From an uncultured Methanomicrobiales archaeon (lineage in GTDB: Archaea > Thermoplasmatota > Thermoplasmata > Methanomassiliicoccales > Methanomethylophilaceae): a stretch of DNA of 64,000 bases. Below, piece by piece: positions 34,247 through 43,059 of this stretch (positions within the stretch are counted from its first letter, which is position 1; each line of letters begins with the position of its first letter). A program made the position numbers and the translations under genes. Below the pieces are notes generated by a model. It did no database searches. It was not told the DNA's origin and saw nothing but the letters and a program-made list of their open reading frames with translations. The stretch spans positions 15,036 through 79,035 of the forward strand of contig CALAVG010000112.1 in NCBI GenBank assembly GCA_937892275.1, in the 5' to 3' direction.

Positions 34247-35173
34247 TCACTCCTTCATAATCTCGGTACCGAACTTCCTCTCAAGAATGTCGTAGACCGA
34301 GCCGGGGGATATCAATCCCAATTCCGTAACGATCCCGTCTATATACTGCGCGGGAGTGACGTCGAAGACCGGGTTGTAGACCTTCACGTCATCCGGGATC
34401 TCTCCGGGCCTGACAACCTCGGAGACCTCGCGCTCCTCTATCTTGACCAGATCCCCCTCCAGCGATATGGGGGAGAACTTGTAGGTCTCGCTACAGGTGT
34501 AGAACTGTACCCTGGCCTCCTTCGCTGCCAAAGCCACCTGCGACGTGCCTATCTTGTTGACCAGTGCACCGTGGGATGTTATGGTATCAGCACCCACGAA
34601 CACCTTGTCGACCTTCTTCATCACCAGACGCACGGCGCTGTCTATGATCAGCGTGGTGTCGACACCCGCCTTCGAGAGGTCGTTGACAGTGAGGATACCC
34701 TGCCTCCATGGGCGGGATTCTGTAGCGTAAACTTTGATGTCCTTACCCTGACTGTGGGCCTCTGCGATAACGCCGATTGCAACACTGCTGTTGCAATGGG
34801 TGACTATCGTATCGCCGTCCTCTATCCTCTTGGCGCCTATCTCGGCTATGTGCTGCACGGCCTCGTTCGACTCTTTAATGAACCTTGCCGAATTGGCCAG
34901 GATGATATCCTTGGCCTCGTCGACGCTGCCTGCTAACTTCGCACCTCTTACGGATGCCTGGACACCGTTCCACAATGATACTGCCGTAGGTCTGGAACCC
35001 AAAATGACTCCGACAGCCTCATCGAGATCCTTCTTGAAAACTGCCATATCCTTGCCCGGATAACCCTCGGCGAACTTGCCCATTGCATCGGCACCAGCCC
35101 TGGCAATCCTTCCCGCTCCGCGTATCTTCATATCGCGGATATCCTGGGAAATCGAGACGACATTTTGGTCCAT
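34247..35173 (-). CDS. ribose-1,5-bisphosphate isomerase (E2b2 type)
   Basis: This 308-residue protein is related to eIF2B alpha and methylthioribose-1-phosphate isomerase. It has IRGAGRIARAGADAMG, THCNSSVAIGVI with the catalytic Cys, YATESRPWRQG and the catalytic Asp in VFVGADTITSHGALVNKIGT. It isomerises ribose-1,5-bisphosphate to RuBP, linking AMP phosphorylase to RuBisCO. It is the first gene of the long minus-strand block and lies 5 bases before rbcL. The IRGAG motif and gene context set it apart from true eIF2B subunits. Confidence 0.93.
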   Translation of the reverse strand: MDQNVVSISQDIRDMKIRGAGRIARAGADAMGKFAEGYPGKDMAVFKKDLDEAVGVILGSRPTAVSLWNGVQASVRGAKLAGSVDEAKDIILANSARFIKESNEAVQHIAEIGAKRIEDGDTIVTHCNSSVAIGVIAEAHSQGKDIKVYATESRPWRQGILTVNDLSKAGVDTTLIIDSAVRLVMKKVDKVFVGADTITSHGALVNKIGTSQVALAAKEARVQFYTCSETYKFSPISLEGDLVKIEEREVSEVVRPGEIPDDVKVYNPVFDVTPAQYIDGIVTELGLISPGSVYDILERKFGTEIMKE

Positions 35174-35227
35174 GATTGTGTATCAGTGATGTGCGATAAT
35201 AACTTACGCACGTGCGCGAGCGTCTTT

Positions 35228-35716
35228 TTAAAGAACCGTTTCGGTAACGACCCTGCGGGCCTCATCCATGCCGTAGGAGAGGTACACCGCGGCTATGAGT
35301 GCCTCGAAACAGTCGGCACGCATGTTCTCCTCGATGGCCTTGGAATGTCCCTTCATATGACCGTTGCCGACCCTCATGACGGCATCGATCCCTATGCCCT
35401 TCTCCATAATGCGCTGGGACAGCATATGGTTGGCCACCTTGTCCTGCTTGTAATCCGTCATGGGGCCTTCGCTGATGTCCGTATCCCTGTACACATGCTC
35501 GCATACAAGGAACTCGAGGATGGAATCACCGAGAAATTCGAGACGCTCGTATGATTCCACGTGCCTTGGCGGATCCATATCCGCAGCCTCGTTGGAATAG
35601 CTATCGTGAGTGAGGGCTGCGCAGAACAGTGCCAGATTATCCTCCGATACCCCTCTCAGACGGAAGGGTTCCCTGGCAAGGAACTCGCGTACGCTCTTCT
35701 CGAAGTCGGACTCCAT
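35228..35716 (-). CDS. stand-alone ribonuclease III domain protein
   Basis: This 162-residue protein has the RNase III signature ERLEFLGDSIL (57-67) and the second acidic site RADCFEAL (133-140). All four expected metal ligands (E60, D64, D135, E138) are kept, so it should be a nuclease acting on double-stranded RNA. There is no dsRNA-binding domain after the catalytic domain. True RNase III is uncommon in archaea. It lies 54 bases upstream of the AMP-pathway genes on the same strand, ends in TAA, and has no recognised partner. Confidence 0.87.
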   Translation of the reverse strand: MESDFEKSVREFLAREPFRLRGVSEDNLALFCAALTHDSYSNEAADMDPPRHVESYERLEFLGDSILEFLVCEHVYRDTDISEGPMTDYKQDKVANHMLSQRIMEKGIGIDAVMRVGNGHMKGHSKAIEENMRADCFEALIAAVYLSYGMDEARRVVTETVL

Positions 35717-35825
35717 GCACGGTAATCGGGGGATCCGTATTTAGCGGTAGGGTAGTAAGTCATCATGTACATCCGGTATGCGCCCGATAGAGAAATATTA
35801 GTAAAAGAGACACCTTCGGAGACCT

Positions 35826-37331
35826 ATGGCCGGTAAAAAGCGCGTGAGGATGAGAGGTGTCAAACACACCTCGAAGAAACTTGAGGATGATCTGCTGGAA
35901 CGTTCCAGGAACCTGGCCGACAACCCCAGTCTTCTGAGACCTCAGTGCGCAGGTAACTGCAGGAAATGCCATTTCGACAAGGTCTTCAAAAACATCGACT
36001 CCCTTCAGAAGATCCGCAACAATCCGGATGCTCTGATTAAGGAGGCCGGAAAGATGTTCAACGACGACATCACCAAGGCCTATGCCGGGACCATATCGCT
36101 GGCCGCCTCCGGTTCCGTCCCGCTCCTGGCAAGCGCCAAATTGGGACCCGATACCGTATCATATGCGGTTAGGGGAAGCGTCGGATCCGACAAGCTCATC
36201 GGATGCCAGTACTATACCGACCCGAAGATTAGGCTTCTGCTCTACAACCAGTTCATCAAGAAGAACGGCCTCTACCTCTATTCGTTCGAGGACACCACCG
36301 TGTGCTCCGACAAGTTCAACATGCCCGAGGACTACCTCTACGATACATTCTGGGAGACCCCTTACGAGTTCCCCGATGACGGCCTGGACTGCGGACATGA
36401 TGCATCGGCCGTCCTCGAGATCGAAATCAAGTCCATCGGCGAGACCATAAGGATCTGCGAGAACTGCGCCAAGAACGTCTCGACCGTCCAGTTCCTGCTT
36501 TCGAGGATCGCCGGTGAAGAGCCATGGAAAGACCTCACAGTTCGCGTGAGGCACAAGTATCACAAGCCGGGAGAGAAGGATTTCGAGGAGATCCCCGAGG
36601 ACAAGGTCAAGGATTATATGATCGGTAAGATCACCGATTCCTCGCTGATAAGCGAAATCAAAAGGTCCAAACTGGGAGACCTCAGGGGAAGTTCGTCAGC
36701 CACATACATCATCGGCACCAAGAACTACGGCGATTCGCTCGATTCTTTCATCGGCGATCTCGAGGGCGACGATGTTTACAAGCAGTGCCTAAAGGGATTC
36801 CTTGCCGAGAACCCCAGGGCGATAGTCTCCAAGGGCAACAGGGTCAACGATATCCTGAACATCCTTTGGGAGGCCAATTGGAAGGACATCATCACATTCT
36901 ACACGGATGCCGAGACAGCTGCCAAGATGGGCGATCAGTCAAAGAGCCAGCCTATCCCTGCATTGGAGTCGGCGCACAACATCATGATATCCGCTTCCGT
37001 CGTGGATTCGCTGCCTGTGTTCAACAAGCCCGGTCCCGTGACAGAGCTCGCGGACACCCTCGCAAAGGCCGCCAAGGTCGGAGGGGAGCAGATGGTCTCC
37101 AAGACACTTCAGAACCAGGGACTCAAGAACAACAAGTCCCGCAGCGTAGCAGGAGCATTCGTCATGGCCACTGGCGCGACCGATCTGCCAATCAAGCTGA
37201 GCAAGGAGGAGAAAGATTTCGCAGATTATCTCCTTCCGTTCGCAAAGGCCGTGGTAGCAGCCAACGGCGATAAGTACCGCGACACCATGAACACGTTGCT
37301 CACTGCATCGGGTTCAGGCGAGAAGGTCTGA
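35826..37331 (+). CDS. uncharacterised 501-residue protein with N-terminal Cys cluster
   Basis: I do not recognise this family. The N-terminus is basic (AGKKRVRMRGVKHTSKK), followed by CAGNCRKC near residue 41, a CX3CX2C pattern like that of radical SAM proteins, though no SAM-enzyme core is evident after it. A second group of Cys/His lies near residues 193-220 (DCGHDAS, CENCAKN) and may be a zinc site. The rest is mixed and soluble, with no signal peptide or membrane segment. A TATA-like AAATATTA lies about 30 bases upstream. It is monocistronic and its last 32 bases overlap taw2 on the other strand. Confidence 0.85.
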   Translation: MAGKKRVRMRGVKHTSKKLEDDLLERSRNLADNPSLLRPQCAGNCRKCHFDKVFKNIDSLQKIRNNPDALIKEAGKMFNDDITKAYAGTISLAASGSVPLLASAKLGPDTVSYAVRGSVGSDKLIGCQYYTDPKIRLLLYNQFIKKNGLYLYSFEDTTVCSDKFNMPEDYLYDTFWETPYEFPDDGLDCGHDASAVLEIEIKSIGETIRICENCAKNVSTVQFLLSRIAGEEPWKDLTVRVRHKYHKPGEKDFEEIPEDKVKDYMIGKITDSSLISEIKRSKLGDLRGSSSATYIIGTKNYGDSLDSFIGDLEGDDVYKQCLKGFLAENPRAIVSKGNRVNDILNILWEANWKDIITFYTDAETAAKMGDQSKSQPIPALESAHNIMISASVVDSLPVFNKPGPVTELADTLAKAAKVGGEQMVSKTLQNQGLKNNKSRSVAGAFVMATGATDLPIKLSKEEKDFADYLLPFAKAVVAANGDKYRDTMNTLLTASGSGEKV

Positions 37332-38346
37332 TGCTGATATCCGCGACATAATGGGATACCGACGGAGCATACGATTTGACCTCGTGGATTCTGAGGACCT
37401 CATAACCGTCCTCTCCGCAATTCGCATCGAATATGCTCTTTATCCTGTCCTCATACTCGTTAACGTAGAAGGTGTCATGATAGTGTATGATCCCTCCGGA
37501 GCGTATCATCGACAGCGCCTTTGGAACGAATTCGGATGTCGTCTGAACGTATCCCATCAGAATACGGTCAGCGAAGTGCTTCCCCAGAAGATTCCTGTTA
37601 TCGGATAATATGGGAATCACCTTGTCGGTCAGCTCATTGTCCCTGATGTTCCTGCAGAGGAACTGGTACGATTCGGGATTCTTCTCGCATGCGAACACAC
37701 GTCTGGCACATGAGTATTTCGCCAGCGGAAGGGTGAAGTATCCTATGCCCGCGAACATGTCCACGACGGTCTCTCCCGTACAGTCTAGCTTCCTCATGCG
37801 CATCCTCTCATCGGTGTTGCCGGAAGCGAACATTACCTTCGTTACATCGAATCCGTATCTGATTCCGTTCTCAAGACGGACCGATTCCGTCTCCGTACCG
37901 TAGATGATCTCCATGCTGGGCTGCCTGAACTCTCCGGATACGCCCATGACATCCGCACATACTGTCTTAGCGCCCAACACTTCGGCATAGGTCCTGCCTA
38001 TGAGGTCCTTGTACTGTCTGCAGCGGGGATCCATCTTCACTATGACTATGTCCCCGATGTACTCCCATTTCTCCGGGATTATGCCCTCCAGTTCGGGATA
38101 TCCAGTGAGAATGTCGTGAATCTTCTCCTGGGGGCTCCTGCGGTCCAGGGTATGTGCGTCGCCTTCCAGCATCTCGATACCCATGGATCTGACTGTATCG
38201 ATGTATTCAGGAAGAATCGGGACGTAACGGAATTGCTCATCCTTCCCTATCTTGGCATGGATGTCGACATATTCCTTGTCCATAAGATCGCGGATGATAG
38301 ATCCGGCCACGTCCGATGGGAGTCTGGCGAACGTCACCCTCTTCAT
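37300..38346 (-). CDS. taw2: tRNA wyosine aminocarboxypropyltransferase (Taw2/TYW2-like)
   Basis: This 348-residue class I SAM-binding protein is related to Trm5. It has FASGNTDERMRM, VVDMFAGIGYFTLPLAK (SAM loop) and GYVQTTSEFVPKAL in place of the NPP-type catalytic motif of Trm5. That combination is typical of enzymes that move the 3-amino-3-carboxypropyl group of SAM onto the wyosine base at position 37 of tRNA-Phe. It overlaps the reductase stop by four bases, and its own 3' end overlaps the convergent unknown gene by 32 bases. Confidence 0.87.
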   Translation of the reverse strand: MKRVTFARLPSDVAGSIIRDLMDKEYVDIHAKIGKDEQFRYVPILPEYIDTVRSMGIEMLEGDAHTLDRRSPQEKIHDILTGYPELEGIIPEKWEYIGDIVIVKMDPRCRQYKDLIGRTYAEVLGAKTVCADVMGVSGEFRQPSMEIIYGTETESVRLENGIRYGFDVTKVMFASGNTDERMRMRKLDCTGETVVDMFAGIGYFTLPLAKYSCARRVFACEKNPESYQFLCRNIRDNELTDKVIPILSDNRNLLGKHFADRILMGYVQTTSEFVPKALSMIRSGGIIHYHDTFYVNEYEDRIKSIFDANCGEDGYEVLRIHEVKSYAPSVSHYVADISIRPSRLNPMQ

Positions 38347-39488
38347 TTAACGGACCTCATGAACAGAGGAATGGCGGAAAAGAATAATGAGGGGACCTTG
38401 AGTACCTTCTTCACGACATCTCCTGGATGGTCGATGTCGATATTCTTGGCGTACTCCATCAGGTCGTTCTTCTGAATGTAATCGTAAATCCTGTTGAAGT
38501 CCGCGTCGGTGAGCTTCTTGTATCTCTTCCTCAGCTTGTAGGAACGCTCTAATTCGCGACCGAAGTCGTCCATGCAGTTCCTGCTGTATTCGGACAGATC
38601 CCTAGAATACAACGCATCGGAATCCAGTCCGTTGGTGATAGATGTCACCAAATGGGAATTGGCCTTGAAAGCGGGATACAGTCCTCCGCCAGAGAGCGGT
38701 TTCACGAATCCGGCTGCATCGCCGGTGAGGAGTACCCTGTCACCGCTGAGATACGGACGGATACCCAATGGAATCTTTCCGGAATAGACCTTGAGGATCT
38801 TGTCGTGGAATCCCATACGTACCAGTATGTCGGAAAGATACTCAGACGGCGGTCCTGCCGACCATGAACTGCAGAGTCCGATACGGGTGAAATCGCCGCA
38901 TGGGATGGCCCATGCGAAGAAACCGGGAGCGACCGTGTTACCAAGATACAGCTTCAGCATCTCCTGGTCATCCATGGCATAGTCGACATCCACCTGGATG
39001 CCTCTGATGTACTCTTTGGGTCTATTATCGCCTAGCGACATCGCAACCTGGGAACCGGCACCGTCTGCACCGATCAGGACCTTTCCCCTGTGTGGACGTA
39101 CGGTGGTGTCGACCACTACCGCATCTCCGACGGTGTGCCCCTGATAGCGCTCGTTGAAGCAGTAATCCGCTCCGGCGTTCTGTGCCGCCTCGGCCATCTT
39201 GACCTCCAAGTCGACACGGTCGACCATGACGCCCTTGGGCTTGTCCGAACGTACCTCTATGGACTGTCCGTTGGGGAAGGTCACCTCAGCACCGTATATG
39301 GTGCTGTAGATGTCCGGCTTGACGCGGGACATCTTGAGTGTCTCCTCGCTGATGAACCCCGTGCAGTGCATGGGGAGTCCCGGGGACTCGTGCTCCTCGA
39401 GCACGATGACCTCGTACTTCTTCTCCGCCAGTGTTCTGGCTGCCAGGTTCCCTGCGGGACCTGCACCGACCACAATCACATCATGCAT
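38343..39488 (-). CDS. geranylgeranyl reductase family FAD-dependent oxidoreductase (copy 2)
   Basis: This 381-residue flavoprotein has VVGAGPAGNLAARTLA at the N-terminus, GLPMHCTGFIS, IGADGAGSQVA and LTGDAAGFVKPLSGGGLYPA. It belongs to the same family as the protein at 11554-12639 but is clearly diverged from it. Possible roles are lipid chain saturation or reduction of another polyprenyl compound. It lies 4 bases after the transaldolase gene and overlaps taw2, in a housekeeping operon with no other lipid gene. Confidence 0.85.
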   Translation of the reverse strand: MHDVIVVGAGPAGNLAARTLAEKKYEVIVLEEHESPGLPMHCTGFISEETLKMSRVKPDIYSTIYGAEVTFPNGQSIEVRSDKPKGVMVDRVDLEVKMAEAAQNAGADYCFNERYQGHTVGDAVVVDTTVRPHRGKVLIGADGAGSQVAMSLGDNRPKEYIRGIQVDVDYAMDDQEMLKLYLGNTVAPGFFAWAIPCGDFTRIGLCSSWSAGPPSEYLSDILVRMGFHDKILKVYSGKIPLGIRPYLSGDRVLLTGDAAGFVKPLSGGGLYPAFKANSHLVTSITNGLDSDALYSRDLSEYSRNCMDDFGRELERSYKLRKRYKKLTDADFNRIYDYIQKNDLMEYAKNIDIDHPGDVVKKVLKVPSLFFSAIPLFMRSVK

Positions 39489-39492
39489 GCGA

Positions 39493-40140
39493 TCAGTTTT
39501 TCTTCGATTTCTCGTAATCGGCTATGAACTTCTGGATACCCTCGTCGGTCTTCGGATGGGAGACCATCTTCTTGAGGGTGTCGTAGGGGATGGTGGCGAT
39601 GTCGCATCCGTTGAGAGCAGCTTCCAATACATGGTTGGGACCGCGGATGGATGCTGCGATGACCTCTGTCTCGTATCCGTAGTTCTCGAGGATCGTCATG
39701 ATCTGTGCGACGAGGTCGCCTCCGAACTGTCCGATGTCGTCGAGACGTCCGATGAAGGGGGACACGAATGCTGCTCCCGCCTTTGCTGCCAGGAGTGCCT
39801 GGAGAGGCGAGAAGATGAGTGTGACGTTGACCTTGATTCCCTCGGATGAGAGGATCTTGGTGGCTTTGAGCGATTCGACGCACATGGGCAGCTTGACGTT
39901 GATGTTGGGGTGGATCTTGGCGAGCTCGCGACCCTCCTTGACCATCTCGTCGCATGTCATGGACATGGCCTCTGCCGAGATGGGTCCGTTGACGATCTCC
40001 GCAATCTCCTTGACGCGTGCCCTTACGTCGACTCCTTCCTTCGCGATCAGACTGGGGTTGGTGGTGACTCCGTCGAGGATCCCCCAGCTGTTGATCTCCT
40101 TGATCATGTCCAGATTCGCTGTGTCTATGAATATCTTCAT
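39493..40140 (-). CDS. tal: transaldolase (TalC-like)
   Basis: From ATG 40140 ([13 protein letters not shown]) the protein is 215 residues, the short type of transaldolase. The Schiff-base Lys is in NVKLPMC, and further family parts are [29 protein letters not shown] and [10 protein letters not shown]. It exchanges dihydroxyacetone units between sugar phosphates and works with the transketolase encoded just upstream in the non-oxidative pentose phosphate path. The upstream extension to 40191 is antisense noise over tktB. Confidence 0.93.
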   Translation of the reverse strand: MKIFIDTANLDMIKEINSWGILDGVTTNPSLIAKEGVDVRARVKEIAEIVNGPISAEAMSMTCDEMVKEGRELAKIHPNINVKLPMCVESLKATKILSSEGIKVNVTLIFSPLQALLAAKAGAAFVSPFIGRLDDIGQFGGDLVAQIMTILENYGYETEVIAASIRGPNHVLEAALNGCDIATIPYDTLKKMVSHPKTDEGIQKFIADYEKSKKN

Positions 40141-40144
40141 CTCA

Positions 40145-41083
40145 TCACTTCCTTGATACGGATTTCTTGGCTGCCGCGACGATATCGTCAACGGTCAGTC
40201 CGTACTTCACCATGAGGTCGGCGGGCTTTCCGGATTCACCGAAGGTGTCCTTGGTACCGATCCTCTCAAGAGGAATGCAGGTGCTGTCGCAGAGTGCCTC
40301 CGCGACGGCGGAACCCAATCCCCCTATGATACTGTGCTCCTCTGCCGTGACGCAGCATCCTGTCTTGGAGACCGATGCGATGAGCGTCTCGGTGTCGAGA
40401 GGCTTGATTGTTGACATGTTTATGACCTCGGCGCTGATGCCTTCGTCCTGTAGCTTCTCCGCCGCATCCATGCAGAATGAGACCATCTGTCCACATCCCA
40501 CGATGGTGACATCGGTGCCTTCCCTTAGGACCCTTGCCTTTCCGATCTGGAACCCCATGTCGGGCTCCAGGATCGTGGGGAAATCGGCACGGCCCATCCT
40601 CATGTATGCAGGACCGTTGTACTTGGCCAGTGCCTTCGTCGCGGCGAATGCCTCATATGCATCCGCAGGAGCGATTACGACCATGTTGGGAAGTGTACGC
40701 ATTATCGCGATGTCCTCCAGTGCCTGATGAGATGCCCCGTCCTCGCCTACGCTGATACCGCAGTGGGTGGCGACAACCTTGACGTTGAGCTTTGGATATG
40801 CTACCGCGAGCCTAATCTGCTCCCAGCACCTTCCAGTGGCGAACACTCCGAATGTGGATACGAACACCGTCTTGCCGGATGCCGCGAGACCTGCAGCGAT
40901 ACCGATCATGTTGGACTCGGCGATACCGACCTCGACGAACCTCTCGGGGCATACCTTCTGGAAATCAGATGTCTTGGTGGAACCTGCAAGATCAGCATCC
41001 ATGACGACGACCTTAGGATCCTCCTTGGCCAGCTCGGCCAATGCCTTTCCGTAGTAGTTGCGCTGTGCGAGCTTCTCGGTCAT
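40145..41083 (-). CDS. transketolase, C-terminal subunit
   Basis: This 312-residue protein matches the pyrimidine-binding and C-terminal domains of transketolase: [21 protein letters not shown] with the conserved Glu, [35 protein letters not shown] and [12 protein letters not shown]. Split transketolases encoded by two adjacent genes are normal in many archaea and some bacteria. It overlaps the N-terminal subunit gene by four bases and is followed after 4 bases by transaldolase. Confidence 0.95.
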   Translation of the reverse strand: MTEKLAQRNYYGKALAELAKEDPKVVVMDADLAGSTKTSDFQKVCPERFVEVGIAESNMIGIAAGLAASGKTVFVSTFGVFATGRCWEQIRLAVAYPKLNVKVVATHCGISVGEDGASHQALEDIAIMRTLPNMVVIAPADAYEAFAATKALAKYNGPAYMRMGRADFPTILEPDMGFQIGKARVLREGTDVTIVGCGQMVSFCMDAAEKLQDEGISAEVINMSTIKPLDTETLIASVSKTGCCVTAEEHSIIGGLGSAVAEALCDSTCIPLERIGTKDTFGESGKPADLMVKYGLTVDDIVAAAKKSVSRK

Positions 41084-41910
41084 TGGATCACCGCCTTGAG
41101 TTCCTCGACCGCCTTCGCCTGCTCCTCATCGTTACAGGCCTTTCCGTGGAATCCGGCGTTGTTCTCCATGAACGATACGCCCTTTCCCTTCACGGTCTTC
41201 ATTATGATGACGGTCGGTCTCGCCTTCGCCGCCGCTGCCTTGTCCAAGGCCTCGAGGATCTGGCGCATGTTGTGGCCGTCGATTATTATGACGTTCCATC
41301 CGAAGGACTTCCATTTCTCCGGAAGGGGCTCGAGTCCCACGGCGCCCTCTGTGTCGCCCGTAATCTGAAGCCTGTTGCGGTCGACTATCGCTATGAGGTT
41401 GGTCAGACTGGCCTGGCGTGCGAACATCGCAGCCTCCCAGTTCTGTCCCTCCTGAAGCTCTCCGTCGCCGAGCATGCAGATGGTCTTGTAATCCTTTCCG
41501 TCCATCTTGCCTGCCAATGCTATCCCGCATGCCATGCTAAGACCCTGTCCCAACGAACCTGTGGACATCTCGACTCCCGGGACCTTTCCGCGTACGGGGT
41601 GGCCCTGAAGCTTGGAACCCATCTTCCTCAGTGTGAGGAGGTCCTCGACCGGGAAGTAACCGGCCTCTGCCAATGCGGCGTACAATACAGGGGCCACGTG
41701 GCCCTTCGACAGCACGAACCTGTCCCTCTCATCCCATAACGGGTTCGAGGGGTCGTGCTTCATGAACTTGAAATAGAGTGCGGCGATCATATCAGCCGCG
41801 GAGAGCGAACCGCCGGGGTGTCCCGAGCGTGCCTCATAGGTCATCTCCACCACATGGAGGCGGAGCTTGTTGGCGATGTTCTCGAGATCGGATACGCTGT
41901 AATCAGCCAT
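41080..41910 (-). CDS. transketolase, N-terminal subunit
   Basis: This 276-residue protein holds the thiamine-diphosphate phosphate-binding half: ARSGHPGGSLSAAD, KGHVAPVLYAALAE, STGSLGQGLSMACGIALAG and the metal motif GDGELQEGQNWEAAM with NLIAIVDRNRLQ. With the downstream subunit it moves two-carbon units between sugar phosphates, supplying ribose for nucleotides and erythrose-4-phosphate. It starts 5 bases after the PCNA stop. Confidence 0.95.
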   Translation of the reverse strand: MADYSVSDLENIANKLRLHVVEMTYEARSGHPGGSLSAADMIAALYFKFMKHDPSNPLWDERDRFVLSKGHVAPVLYAALAEAGYFPVEDLLTLRKMGSKLQGHPVRGKVPGVEMSTGSLGQGLSMACGIALAGKMDGKDYKTICMLGDGELQEGQNWEAAMFARQASLTNLIAIVDRNRLQITGDTEGAVGLEPLPEKWKSFGWNVIIIDGHNMRQILEALDKAAAAKARPTVIIMKTVKGKGVSFMENNAGFHGKACNDEEQAKAVEELKAVIQ

Positions 41911-41914
41911 CGTC

Positions 41915-42649
41915 TCACTCGCTCTCGATCCTCGGTGCGAGGAGGTAATCCACCTTCGCCGCGCCGTCTGCCAATGCGAATACCAGCTTCATGGGATAAT
42001 CGTTGTCGAGCTCGATGTCGACCTGCGTACCCGACGGGATGGCCTTGATGATGTTGGCCAGGTAGTCCGGGGGGAACATGCTGCATACATCGGAATCGGT
42101 ACTGATCTTAGCCGATGAAGGGTCGAGTCTGAGACTTACCGAGTCCGTGTCCCCTTCGCAGGAGAGCTCGAAGAACTCGGGACCGGCCTTCAGTGTGATG
42201 TGATCCGAGATGGACTCGACTGCGCGGATTCCCTTCTGGAGCTCCTCGATGGGAACTGTGATCGTTGCGGTGAGGTTGAGCTGGGGCACCTTGGGGTCGT
42301 TCATACCCGTGGTGTCGATGAGGCTCATGCGCCTCGTGATGTTTCCGACCTTGAAGACGAGCTTTCCGGTCGCGTCGTCCTGCTCCATCCTGATGGTCTC
42401 CCCGGATCCGGCGAGCTTGAGGACTCCCTTGACCTTCTCGAGATCGAGACCGATCTCGGTGTCCTCGGCTGAGAAGGACTCGAAAGCTCCCTTCGTGAGG
42501 TTCATCTCGATCATGGCGACGTGTGCGGCGTCGACCGCCTTGAGGGTCATCCCTTCGGATGTAATCGTGAACTTGACCTCGTCGATGAGCGTCGAGATGA
42601 TGTTGACGATACCTTTGAGGACATCGGACTTGAGCTCTGCTACGAACAT
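41915..42649 (-). CDS. pcn: DNA polymerase sliding clamp PCNA
   Basis: This 244-residue protein has the two-domain clamp fold: an N-terminal half (FVAELKSDVLKGIVNIISTLIDEVKF shortened here to its LKGIVNII core), an interdomain connector, and the C-terminal LANIIKAIPSGTQVDIELDNDYPMKL shortened to its DYPMKL region, ending LLAPRIESE. It trims to the usual length and forms a trimeric ring that holds polymerase and repair enzymes on DNA. It lies between tfs and the transketolase genes. Confidence 0.95.
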   Translation of the reverse strand: MFVAELKSDVLKGIVNIISTLIDEVKFTITSEGMTLKAVDAAHVAMIEMNLTKGAFESFSAEDTEIGLDLEKVKGVLKLAGSGETIRMEQDDATGKLVFKVGNITRRMSLIDTTGMNDPKVPQLNLTATITVPIEELQKGIRAVESISDHITLKAGPEFFELSCEGDTDSVSLRLDPSSAKISTDSDVCSMFPPDYLANIIKAIPSGTQVDIELDNDYPMKLVFALADGAAKVDYLLAPRIESE

Positions 42650-42658
42650 GATTGCACC

Positions 42659-42955
42659 TCAGTACTCTCTCCAGGAGTGGTTGCACTTACAGCAACGGTA
42701 GATCCTGGTCTCAGGTTCGTCGGCGGCGCGTGTCTGCCTGATGACGAAGAACGCCTCCGTGTGTCCGCACTCGGGACAGGGGATACGGGTCTTCGGAAGG
42801 GTCGCCACATTCTCTGTGATAACGGTGGTCTCCTTCTCCTTGACATCGGTCTTTATGACTTCGGCCTTTCCACCGATATCCTTGGTGGCACCGCAGGAGT
42901 TACAAACATACTTCCCATCTTTGGGGAACATCATTGAGCCGCACGAGCAAAACAT
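42659..42955 (-). CDS. tfs: transcription factor S (TFS, TFIIS/RPB9-like)
   Basis: This 98-residue protein has two zinc ribbons: CSCG with CNSCG at the N-terminus and CPECGH with CCKCNHSW at the C-terminus. The tip of the second ribbon has the acidic pair in RAADEPET, which enters the RNA polymerase active site and stimulates transcript cleavage in stalled complexes. That pair marks it as TFS rather than a structural RPB9-like subunit. A TATA-like GTTAAAATA lies near 42990-42998, so it probably starts the tfs-pcn-tkt-tal operon. Confidence 0.93.
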   Translation of the reverse strand: MFCSCGSMMFPKDGKYVCNSCGATKDIGGKAEVIKTDVKEKETTVITENVATLPKTRIPCPECGHTEAFFVIRQTRAADEPETRIYRCCKCNHSWREY

Positions 42956-43026
42956 GATTCAGCCTCTAAGGGCCACATCGACTGTCTGTATTTTAACGTT
43001 GTCGCGCGCCTGTAAGGAAAAGGTTG

Positions 43027-43049
43027 GGACGGGAGTCTGTCCCCCGTCC
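43027..43049 (-). terminator. hairpin after the membrane-protein gene
   Basis: On the minus strand GGACGGG, a nine-base loop, then CCCGTCC, starting 11 bases after the stop of the gene ending at 43060. A pyrimidine-rich CAACCTTTTCC follows. It would end that transcript before the tfs promoter. Confidence 0.5.
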
Positions 43050-43059
43050 TTGAATGGTT

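Noticed and set aside
34247..35173. eIF2B subunit alpha
   Set aside because: The catalytic Cys and Asp regions, together with adjacent RuBisCO and AMP phosphorylase, point to ribose-1,5-bisphosphate isomerase.
40145..41910. Split transketolase as a broken gene
   Set aside because: Two-gene transketolases are normal in archaea, and both halves are complete with a four-base overlap.
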